Shown one piece after another: positions 15,229-21,656 of a stretch of 26,385 bases of DNA. The notes beneath the pieces are model-generated. The model worked only from the letters and a program-made list of their open reading frames with translations, was not told the DNA's origin and did no database searches. A program made the position numbers and the translations under genes. The stretch is taken from contig NZ_JAGTJJ010000100.1 of the NCBI RefSeq assembly GCF_028435365.1, positions 1 through 26,385 on the forward strand, written 5' to 3'. Origin of the DNA: Polyangium jinanense. GTDB lineage: Bacteria; Myxococcota; Polyangia; Polyangiales; Polyangiaceae. Positions within the stretch are counted from its first letter, which is position 1. Every line of letters starts with the position of its first letter.

Positions 15229-18200
15229 ATGAAACGTAGCGTTCTGCGGCGCGCCGCAATCTTGCTCCTCGCGCTCTCGAGCACCTCGGCGCTCTGGGCC
15301 TGTGGCGATAACGGTGGACAACCGAGCCCCGGCTCCGGCGGCGGAGACCAGGGTGGCGGAGATCAGGGCGGCGGTGGCCAGGGCGGCGGAGACCAGGGTG
15401 GCGGCGGCCAGGGCGGGACCGGCGGGTTCGAGTGGCCCGTCGACACCTATCCCATTCCGATCACCCCATCCGATGCCTGGAAAAACCAGATCTCGTACCC
15501 CTACGACCCCTTCCTCTCGGAGCCCAATTACAGCAGCATGGATGGCGGCGTCCGGTGGATCAAGTTCACCGTCCTGATGCACGACCCGACGAAGGTGTAT
15601 TACCAGGACAGCCTTTCGTACCCCTTCCATGCGCCCTTCGCGGTCGAGCGCCTCGATCCGTTCTTCGGCATGTCGATCGGCGAATTCAACGACGTCTCGC
15701 TGCACGCCGAAGGCCAGAAGGCCATCCTCGGCGCGGTGCTCATCCCGCCCGATCCGGTGCGCTTCCCCGAATACGGCATCCAGCTCGTCCGGCAGGATCC
15801 GTACGACCCCGAGATGGCGCGCGTCGTCCTCGATCTCGTGGAAGACAGCGTCGTGGCGGAGACGGGCATCACGCCGTTTTATTTCCCCACGTACGAACAA
15901 AATGCCTCGGCGCAGGAGAACCAGGCCTTCTTCGCCAACGCTGGCTTCCCCGTGAGCAGCGTCGAGCGATGGATCGGGGGCAGCCAATGTTATGCGTTTG
16001 GCTGGGCGCTCGGCAAGCTCCGCTACGTGCCCGCCGATCAGATCGAGACCGCCTACACGAACGGGACGTTGAAATCGGAGGACATCCTCCTCACCGACGC
16101 GATCCCCGCGGAGCTGCCTTATCTCGCGGGCATCGTCTCCCTCTCGCCGTCGACGCCCAATGCACACACGGCCATTCTCGCGACCTCGTTCGGCATCCCG
16201 TTCGTCTATCTCGGGAGCGAGGCGGAGCGCGAGCAGGCCAAGGCCCTCGACGGCAAGGAGATCATCCTGCGCGCGAAAAACCAGTGGGGCCGCTGCGACG
16301 CGGCGCTCTTCGACGTGGACGGCGCGCTCACGGCCGCCGATCGAGACACGCTGCTCGCGCAGAAAAAGCCGGATCCTCTGGCCTTTTCGCCCAAGCAGAC
16401 GCTCGGCGCGCTCGCCCGGAACACCGACGATCTCGGCCCTGCCGACATCGTTCATTTCGGCGGCAAGGCGGCCAATTACGGCCTGCTCCGCGACGTGATC
16501 CCCGACGATTCACAGGAGGCCCTCGCGTTCTCGTTCGATCTATGGGACGGCTTCCTCGATCAGACCATGCCGGGCGGCAAGACGTTGCGCCAGGAAATCG
16601 GCGAGCGGCTCGCAGGCTATCAGTACCCGCCGAACCTCGCCGCCCTCAAGGTCGATCTGGCCGCCATTCGCGCCCGGATCGAGGGCGACGCGACCTTCTC
16701 GGAGGCCCAGCGGCAAGCGGTCATCGCCGCGCTTGCCTCGTTCGATCCAGCGCGCAAGATCCGCTTCCGCAGCTCGACCAACGTCGAGGACAGCGACGCA
16801 TTCACGGGCGCGGGGCTCTACGACAGCGCGAGCGGCTGCCTCGCCGACGACACCGACGCCGACACCGCCGGCCCGAGCCATTGCGACGCGAGCCAGAGCA
16901 GCGAGCGCGGCGTGTTCCGCGCGCTCCAGAAGGTCTACGCGAGCTTCTACAACGACAACGCCTTCATCGCGCGCCTGCTCTACGGCGTGAACGAGAGCGA
17001 CGTCGGCATGGGCGTGCTCGTCCATTACTCCTATCCGGACGAGGACGAGATCGCGAATGGCGTAGCCACGAACGTGCGCCGCACCGACCCGATCGACGAC
17101 ATGAAAATCGTCTCGCAGGTCGGTGCGCTCAGCGTGACGAACCCCGAGGGCGGCGCGCTCCCCGAGGTCGTCCACGGCTTCCGATTCCAGTGGGGCACCT
17201 CGTTCGATACCATCTCCGGCTCGACCCTCGTGCCGCTCGGGGGCCACGTGATGGAGTGGAAGAGCGATTACGAGAAGCTCGGCACGCTGCTCGGCAAGGT
17301 GGCGGATCGGTTCGCCGAGGTCCATCCCGGCAAGCAGACGTTCGCGCTCGATTACGAGTACAAGAAAATGAAACCCGACGGGGCGCTGCTCATCAAGCAG
17401 GTGCGCGAGCTGCCGCTGCCGGACGAAAAAGCCACGCTCACCCCCTTCCTCGTCCCCGGGCCACGCGCGCTCTGCACGTTCCAAGGCGAGCAGAGCGACG
17501 TCTTCGCCCTGCATCGGCTAAAGGCGCGCGCATCGCTCCGGGCGCGGACGGGGTTCGTCGACGCGGCGAGCCTCGCAGCCGAGACCATTTATGACGGCGT
17601 GACATTCGCACACCTCTCTGCCAGTGGCGTGGAAACCCTCACGGGCAACCCGGGGACGTGGCCCTCCGCCACGCACACCCTCATGGCGGATCAGACGCTC
17701 GATCTCTTCACGTCGGGCAGCGGCGCGGACGCGCGGACCTTCGAGATCATGACGAACCCCGTGCCCACGCTGCTCCCGCAGTCCGACGGCCCGATCCTCG
17801 CGCTTCGCGACATGGAGGTCCATCTCGCGGCGGAGTATACGACGCCGGTCCCGCACATCGACTGGGATGGCAATCCGGCGAAACGCATCCGGGACGAGGC
17901 CGTTCGCATGACGGAATGCACGGACGAGGGGCCACTCCCGGCGGGCTCGTCGATGCAGACAAGGACGATCGAGGCGGGCGGCGTGAAGATCGTGACGAAG
18001 TTCTACTGGCCGGCGCCGCCCACGGGCGTCGTCGCCGGATACACCGCCCCGCTCCTGCGCTGGGAGGAGACGCAAATCGAGGGCCTCACAGCCGCGCCCA
18101 TCGTGCTCAAGGGGCATTTTTCGCAGACGTACCGGCCGCAGCACCACAACTTCTCCGAGGATTTCCTCTTCGAGCCGGCCCTCGAGGAGGGTTTGCCCGC

Positions 18201-18303
18201 GGAGGTGCTCACCGAGCTCGCGGCGAAGGGCGTCCGGCAGATTTACGTGCTCGGTACGACCATTGGCACGATCGATCCGACCGGGCAGGTGAACCAGCTC
18301 TGA
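15229..18303 (+). CDS. Exported lipoprotein with phosphohistidine and PPDK-N/ATP-grasp domains (dikinase-like)
   Basis: A 1024-aa protein. Signal MKRSVLRRAAILLLALSSTSALWAC predicts lipidation at C25, followed by a GGDQG-repeat linker (to about residue 65). Residues 70-290 are unassigned. SLSPSTPNAHTAILATSFGIPFVYL (about 305-329) matches the swivelling phosphohistidine domain of PEP-utilising enzymes, with H313 the candidate phospho-acceptor. Residues 410-728 match the PEP/pyruvate-binding (PPDK-N, ATP-grasp) domain: FGGKAANYGLL at its start, RFRSSTNVEDSDAFTGAGLYDS (R514 to D521) in the middle and LLIKQVRELP at its end. The last 300 residues are unassigned. There is no PEP-binding barrel. His domain before ATP-grasp is the order seen in glucan water dikinases, not PPDK or PEP synthase. 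Substrate, and how ATP would be met outside the cytoplasm, are unknown. ATG 15229 is set by the signal peptide. Confidence 0.85.
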   Translation: MKRSVLRRAAILLLALSSTSALWACGDNGGQPSPGSGGGDQGGGDQGGGGQGGGDQGGGGQGGTGGFEWPVDTYPIPITPSDAWKNQISYPYDPFLSEPNYSSMDGGVRWIKFTVLMHDPTKVYYQDSLSYPFHAPFAVERLDPFFGMSIGEFNDVSLHAEGQKAILGAVLIPPDPVRFPEYGIQLVRQDPYDPEMARVVLDLVEDSVVAETGITPFYFPTYEQNASAQENQAFFANAGFPVSSVERWIGGSQCYAFGWALGKLRYVPADQIETAYTNGTLKSEDILLTDAIPAELPYLAGIVSLSPSTPNAHTAILATSFGIPFVYLGSEAEREQAKALDGKEIILRAKNQWGRCDAALFDVDGALTAADRDTLLAQKKPDPLAFSPKQTLGALARNTDDLGPADIVHFGGKAANYGLLRDVIPDDSQEALAFSFDLWDGFLDQTMPGGKTLRQEIGERLAGYQYPPNLAALKVDLAAIRARIEGDATFSEAQRQAVIAALASFDPARKIRFRSSTNVEDSDAFTGAGLYDSASGCLADDTDADTAGPSHCDASQSSERGVFRALQKVYASFYNDNAFIARLLYGVNESDVGMGVLVHYSYPDEDEIANGVATNVRRTDPIDDMKIVSQVGALSVTNPEGGALPEVVHGFRFQWGTSFDTISGSTLVPLGGHVMEWKSDYEKLGTLLGKVADRFAEVHPGKQTFALDYEYKKMKPDGALLIKQVRELPLPDEKATLTPFLVPGPRALCTFQGEQSDVFALHRLKARASLRARTGFVDAASLAAETIYDGVTFAHLSASGVETLTGNPGTWPSATHTLMADQTLDLFTSGSGADARTFEIMTNPVPTLLPQSDGPILALRDMEVHLAAEYTTPVPHIDWDGNPAKRIRDEAVRMTECTDEGPLPAGSSMQTRTIEAGGVKIVTKFYWPAPPTGVVAGYTAPLLRWEETQIEGLTAAPIVLKGHFSQTYRPQHHNFSEDFLFEPALEEGLPAEVLTELAAKGVRQIYVLGTTIGTIDPTGQVNQL
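15340..15414 (+). repeat. Tandem 15-bp repeat encoding the Gly/Gln/Asp linker
   Basis: Five in-frame 15-bp units (GGCGGAGACCAGGGT and variants) encode GGDQG or GGGQG just after the lipidated Cys. Units 1 and 4 are identical; the others differ mostly at third positions or swap GAC for GGC. This is a flexible linker holding the catalytic part away from the membrane, and a likely site of slippage-driven length change. Confidence 0.9.
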
Positions 18304-18347
18304 ACACGGCCCTCCTCGCTCGCCGGAAAACGCGCGTTGGGGCCGCC

Positions 18348-18462
18348 TCGCTGGGGCGTTGCCCCAGGCCCCACCAGGGGCTATCCGCCCCTGGACCCGG
18401 ACCAGCGCAAGCGCTGGACCTTTCGTCGATGAACTGCGCGATGCGCAGTTCATCGAACAGGC
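18348..18462 (+). repeat. Hairpin repeat copy B1 (left arm)
   Basis: About 112 bp with four successive hairpins: CTGGGGC-GTT-GCCCCAG (18351-18367), CCAGGGGC-TATCC-GCCCCTGG (18374-18394), CCAGCGC-AA-GCGCTGG (18402-18417) and a 14-bp perfect stem with a 3-nt loop (18426-18456, arm TCGATGAACTGCGC). The unit ends in ACAGGC. It starts 45 bp after the lipoprotein stop. It is paralogous to copies at 126-160, 18522-18636 and 26294-26385 but differs at many stem positions. It contains no ORF with coding character. Confidence 0.88.
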
Positions 18463-18521
18463 GGCGATCCTGCCAAGAAAAACCGCCGCGACTGGCAACG
18501 CCGTCCCTGGTCTTGCCACTG

Positions 18522-18636
18522 GCCTGTGGAAGAACCGCGCATCGCGCGGTTCTTCCAACCCGAGTCCAGGGCTTGCCCTGGTCCGGGTCGAGGGGCGGAT
18601 AGCCCCCGCGGGGCCCCGGGGCAGAGCCCCGGCGCG
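18522..18636 (-). repeat. Hairpin repeat copy B2 (right arm, inverted)
   Basis: The same unit as B1 in opposite orientation, 59 bp away. Plus-strand hairpins: a 13-bp perfect stem with 3-nt loop at 18528-18556 (arm GGAAGAACCGCGC), CCAGGGC-TT-GCCCTGG (18566-18581), a GGGGC/GCCCC stem around 18593-18607, and CCGGGGC-AGA-GCCCCGG (18616-18632). On the minus strand it is nearly identical to the copy at 26294-26385. The shared ACAGGC end (GCCTGT at 18522-18527) defines the boundary. With B1 it forms a tail-to-tail inverted pair. Confidence 0.88.
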
Positions 18637-18642
18637 GCGGTC

Positions 18643-18655
18643 AAGATTGCATCTT
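18643..18655. promoter_or_regulatory. Inverted repeat upstream of the LysR gene
   Basis: AAGAT-TGC-ATCTT is a 5-3-5 inverted repeat, AT-rich for this genome, 115 bp before the LysR GTG start and just outside the hairpin repeat. It has the rough size of a LysR-type autoregulatory site, but spacing to a promoter could not be established. The rest of 18656-18769 shows no credible gene, only a 17-codon frame overlapping the LysR start. Confidence 0.2.
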
Positions 18656-18769
18656 CGGCCTTGCTCGCGGGCGTGGCAGGCGCGATCGTGGCGCGGACGC
18701 ACGCCGCGAAACCGCGCCGATGGCACTCGTCTTCATGCTCATGACCTTCTTCCGTATCGAAGGCGCCCC

Positions 18770-19651
18770 GTGAAAGACCCGCGGGTCGCCTGGGACGACG
18801 TTCACTTGTTCCTCGCCGTCGCTCGCGCCGGCACGCTGAGCGCCGCCGGCCCGCGGCTCGGCCTCACGCAGCCCACGGCAGGGCGCAGGCTCCGCGCGCT
18901 CGAAGAAACCGTTGGCGTCACGCTCTTCCAGCGCACGCCGCGCGGGTTTCGCCTCACCGAAGCGGGCGAGGCGATGTTCCGTCACGCCGAACGCATGGAG
19001 CACGAAGCCGTGGCCCTCGAGCGACGCCTCTTCGGCGAAACGCGCGAGGCGGGCGGCGTGCTTCGCGTCTCCACGAGCGAGTGGTTCGCGCGGCACGTCC
19101 TCGGCCCGGTGCTCGCCGCGTTCACCTGCGAGCATCCACGCGTGACGGTCGAGATCGTGGCCGAGTCACGCCTCCTCGACCTCGATCGGCAGGAGGCCGA
19201 CCTCGTCTTCCGGTTCGTCGCGTTCGACCGCGCCGACATCGTACAGCGCCGCCTCACGCAGATTCGTTATGGCCTCTACGCCTCGCAGAGTTACCTCGAT
19301 GCGCGTGGTGTGCCCGACGCGCACGGCGGCGACGGGCACGCGATCGTCACGATGGACCGCGCATTCGACGCGCTTGCCGACGTCGCCTGGCTCCGCGCGC
19401 GGTTCCCCGGCGCGCACCTCGCCGTGCGGAGCAACAGCCGCGACGTGCAGGCCGCTGCGTGCGTGCACGGCGCCGGCCTCGCGGTCTTGCCGAGGGTCAT
19501 TGGAGACACGCTCCCGCTCGTGTGCCTCGACGTCGGCGAAGAGCCGCCGGGCCGCATCATCTGGCTCGGCTACCATCGCGACCTCAAGAGCCTCGCTCGC
19601 CTTCGCGCGCTCGCCGACCACGTGCACGCCTCCGTGCCGAAGACGCTCTGA
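18770..19651 (+). CDS. LysR-family transcriptional regulator
   Basis: A 293-aa DNA-binding regulator. Residues 8-65 form the winged helix-turn-helix (LFLAVARAGTLSAAGPRLGLTQPTAGRRLRALEETVGVTLFQRTPRGFRLTEAGE), then a linker helix (about 66-90) and a periplasmic-binding-protein-like effector domain from about residue 95 (GGVLRVSTSEWFARHVLGPVLAAFTCEHPRVTVEIV) to the end. The effector is unknown. The GTG start at 18770 has a good SD (GAAGG, 6 nt upstream), so the longer open frame reaching back through the repeat is not used. The gene converges on the dehydrogenase gene with only 2 bp between stop codons. LysR regulators often control a neighbour, but usually a divergent one, so control of the dehydrogenase is only possible. 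Confidence 0.93.
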   Translation: MKDPRVAWDDVHLFLAVARAGTLSAAGPRLGLTQPTAGRRLRALEETVGVTLFQRTPRGFRLTEAGEAMFRHAERMEHEAVALERRLFGETREAGGVLRVSTSEWFARHVLGPVLAAFTCEHPRVTVEIVAESRLLDLDRQEADLVFRFVAFDRADIVQRRLTQIRYGLYASQSYLDARGVPDAHGGDGHAIVTMDRAFDALADVAWLRARFPGAHLAVRSNSRDVQAAACVHGAGLAVLPRVIGDTLPLVCLDVGEEPPGRIIWLGYHRDLKSLARLRALADHVHASVPKTL

Positions 19652-19653
19652 TT

Positions 19654-20667
19654 TCAGAAGCCGACGAGCACGATCTTGCCCATCGCCTTGCCGCTCTCGA
19701 TCTTCGCGTGAACCTTTCTCAGCGTCGCCGCGTCGATGCGGCCTTCGCGCTCGGTCAGCGTCGTGCGGAGAACGCCCGCGTCGACGAGCGCCGAGACTTC
19801 TTCGAGCAAGCGATGCTGCTCGATCATGTCGTTCGTCTGGAAGATCGACCGCGTGAACATGAGCTCCCAGCCGACCGTCACGCTCTTGCGCTTGAACGGT
19901 ACGATGTCGAAAGACTTCGGATCGTCGATCAGCACCACGCGTCCCTGCGGGGCTACGGCTTTGGCGATCGCCTCGTGATGTTTGTCGCTCGCCGTGAGTC
20001 CCGCGACGTACTCCACGTTTGGAATTCCAAGCGCAGCCAATTCTGCGTCGAGCGGCTGCGTGTGATCGATGACGTGATGGGCGCCCATGTCGAGGACCCA
20101 TTTCTTCGTCTCGGGCCGTGACGCCGTCGCGATGACCGTGAGCCCCGTGAGGCGCCGCGCGATCTGGATGAGGATCGAGCCCACGCCGCCCGCGCCGTTG
20201 ATCACGAGGACCGAGCCCGCCTGCGTCTTCTGGCCATACGGAACGCCGAGCCGGTCGAAAAGAAGCTCCCACGCGGTGATCGCGGTCAGCGGGAGCGCTG
20301 CGGCTTCGGCGAAGTCGAGGGATTTCGGTTTATGGCCCACGATCCGTTCGTCGACGAGGTGCTTTTCGGCATTCGTGCCGGGCCGGCCGATTGCGCCTGC
20401 ATAAAAGACCTCGTCGCCCGGGCGGAACAGCGTCACGTCCGGCCCGACGGCTTCGACGACGCCTGCCGCGTCCCAGCCGAGCACGCGCGGGCTCCCGTCC
20501 GTGGACTTGAAGCTCGCGCGAACCTTCACGTCGACGGGATTCACCGAGACCGACTGAACACGGACGAGCAGGTCGTGCCCGGTGGCTTTTGGCTCCGGGA
20601 GCTCGACATCGACGAGGGCATGGTCCGCGGTGATGGGGAGGGGTTCGTAGGTGCCGACGGCCTTCAT
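19654..20667 (-). CDS. Quinone-oxidoreductase-type MDR dehydrogenase (zinc-independent)
   Basis: A 337-aa cytoplasmic medium-chain dehydrogenase/reductase. The GroES-like domain (1-120) shows SVNPVDVKVR and LGWDAAGVVEAVGPDV. The GHE and Cys ligands of catalytic-zinc alcohol dehydrogenases are absent (GWD replaces GHE), as in quinone oxidoreductase and enoyl reductase branches. The Rossmann domain has AGGVGSILIQIARR (159-172), fitting NAD(P)H binding. It resembles the family often named zinc-binding alcohol dehydrogenase family protein; the natural substrate, probably a quinone or enone, is unknown. The ATG at 20667 has one of the best SDs in the window (AAGGAG, 8 nt upstream); the frame open further upstream runs into the DUF72 gene and is not used. 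Confidence 0.92.
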   Translation of the reverse strand: MKAVGTYEPLPITADHALVDVELPEPKATGHDLLVRVQSVSVNPVDVKVRASFKSTDGSPRVLGWDAAGVVEAVGPDVTLFRPGDEVFYAGAIGRPGTNAEKHLVDERIVGHKPKSLDFAEAAALPLTAITAWELLFDRLGVPYGQKTQAGSVLVINGAGGVGSILIQIARRLTGLTVIATASRPETKKWVLDMGAHHVIDHTQPLDAELAALGIPNVEYVAGLTASDKHHEAIAKAVAPQGRVVLIDDPKSFDIVPFKRKSVTVGWELMFTRSIFQTNDMIEQHRLLEEVSALVDAGVLRTTLTEREGRIDAATLRKVHAKIESGKAMGKIVLVGF

Positions 20668-20740
20668 GGGGACGACTCCTTGGTTCGTGGAAGTGCGGTG
20701 AATCTTGGACATCTCGGCCCGTCGCGCGAGGTGCGTGTAC

Positions 20741-20766
20741 GCATGCCGGCCATGCGAAAGCGCATG
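20741..20766. promoter_or_regulatory. Three alternating GCATG/CATGC half-sites upstream of the dehydrogenase gene
   Basis: GCATG (20741-20745), CATGC (20751-20755) and GCATG (20762-20766) alternate in orientation with 10- and 11-bp spacing, one helical turn. The last two form CATGCG-AAAG-CGCATG, a 6-bp-stem hairpin. The set lies 74 bp upstream of the dehydrogenase start and 20 bp downstream of the DUF72 stop, so it may be an operator for the first or a terminator stem for the second (no T-run follows). Confidence 0.35.
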
Positions 20767-20786
20767 GCGCGGAGCGAATCGTGCCG

Positions 20787-21563
20787 TTAAGCCACCAGGC
20801 GTCGTGGTTCCCCCAAAAGGACCCGCGTCCTGCCGAGCCCGAGGCGGTCCGCGGCCCGCGCGAGGAGGCCGGCATCGTGGACGGCGCAGGTGTTCACGTC
20901 GTTGTTGAAAAACGCAAACACGTCGGAGGGCTCGGGCCAAACCTCGGCGATGCGTCGCGCCCATGCGCCGAGGGCGCGCGCGCCGTAGCAGGGCGCCGGG
21001 TCCGCGCTGCCTTCGTGGAAACGAACGTATCCAAAGTCCGCGGTGCGCCAGAGCGGCATCCGCAAACCCTTTCGATCCCACACACAGAGCGCGGCGCGGT
21101 GCCGGCCGAGCAGCGATTCGATTTCGGGGACGAACCACGATTCGTCGCGGAATTCGACGGCCACGCGGGCGCTTTTCGGGAAACGTTCGAGCGCGGCGTC
21201 GAGCCTACCCGCGTCGCGCTTCATGCCGGGCGGGAGCTGCACGAGCACGGGGCCGAGCTTCGGGCCGAGCGCGGAGGCCCGGTCGAAGAAGCGCGCGATC
21301 GGCTCGTCGGGGTCGCGGAGGCGCTTCAGATGCGTGAAAAACCGGCTCATCTTCACGGCGAACACGAAATCGACCGGCGTCCGCTCGGCCCAGCTCCGGA
21401 AGACGTTCGCCTCGGGGAGACGGTAAAACGTATTGTTGACCTCGACCACTTGAAAACGCTCGGCGTAATGGTCGAGCCAGCGCGCGCTCGGCAGCGTGTC
21501 GGGGTAAAACGTCCCCCGCCAGTGCGCGTACTGCCAGCCGCTCGTTCCGATGAACAGCGTCAT
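20787..21563 (-). CDS. DUF72 (YecE-family) protein
   Basis: A 258-aa protein, normal for the family, with all the usual DUF72 blocks in order: FIGTSGWQYAHWRGTFYP at the N-terminus, FQVVEVNNTFYRLP, FVFAVKMSRFFTHLKRLRDP, LGPVLVQLPPGMKRD, RVAVEFRDESWF, YVRFHEG and the C-terminal FAFFNNDVNTCAVHDA. The fold is a TIM-barrel; a link to nucleic acid or Fe-S repair has been suggested but the biochemical role is not established. The ATG at 21563 is placed directly before the family's first motif; in-frame sequence upstream overlaps the HEAT gene and is not used. The SD is weak. It is divergent from the HEAT-repeat gene with a 93-bp gap. Confidence 0.93.
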   Translation of the reverse strand: MTLFIGTSGWQYAHWRGTFYPDTLPSARWLDHYAERFQVVEVNNTFYRLPEANVFRSWAERTPVDFVFAVKMSRFFTHLKRLRDPDEPIARFFDRASALGPKLGPVLVQLPPGMKRDAGRLDAALERFPKSARVAVEFRDESWFVPEIESLLGRHRAALCVWDRKGLRMPLWRTADFGYVRFHEGSADPAPCYGARALGAWARRIAEVWPEPSDVFAFFNNDVNTCAVHDAGLLARAADRLGLGRTRVLLGEPRRLVA

Positions 21564-21656
21564 GCGGCGCCCCAGGGGGATACGTGGGGCCGAGGGACGT
21601 CGCGACAAGCCCGCGAAGGTGCTGGATTCGGGCATCGGGCTGGGGTACGAGGCCTC

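Noticed and set aside
15340..15414. Short tandem repeats considered as a CRISPR-like array.
   Set aside because: The 15-bp units are contiguous without spacers, in frame, and encode a lipoprotein linker.
18304..18640. Considered as an insertion sequence or MITE with target duplication.
   Set aside because: No transposase frame and no flanking direct duplication were seen; the internal hairpins and inverted pair are better described as repeat units of unknown mobility.
18720..18773. A 17-codon frame (MALVFMLMTFFRIEGAP) overlapping the LysR start by GTGA.
   Set aside because: It lacks an SD and any recognisable feature, and the LysR start has its own good SD, so coupling is not needed to explain it.
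20781..21656. N-terminal extension of the HEAT protein by 292 codons.
   Set aside because: It is antisense to the DUF72 gene, whose motifs are complete; GTG 21657 has a usable SD.
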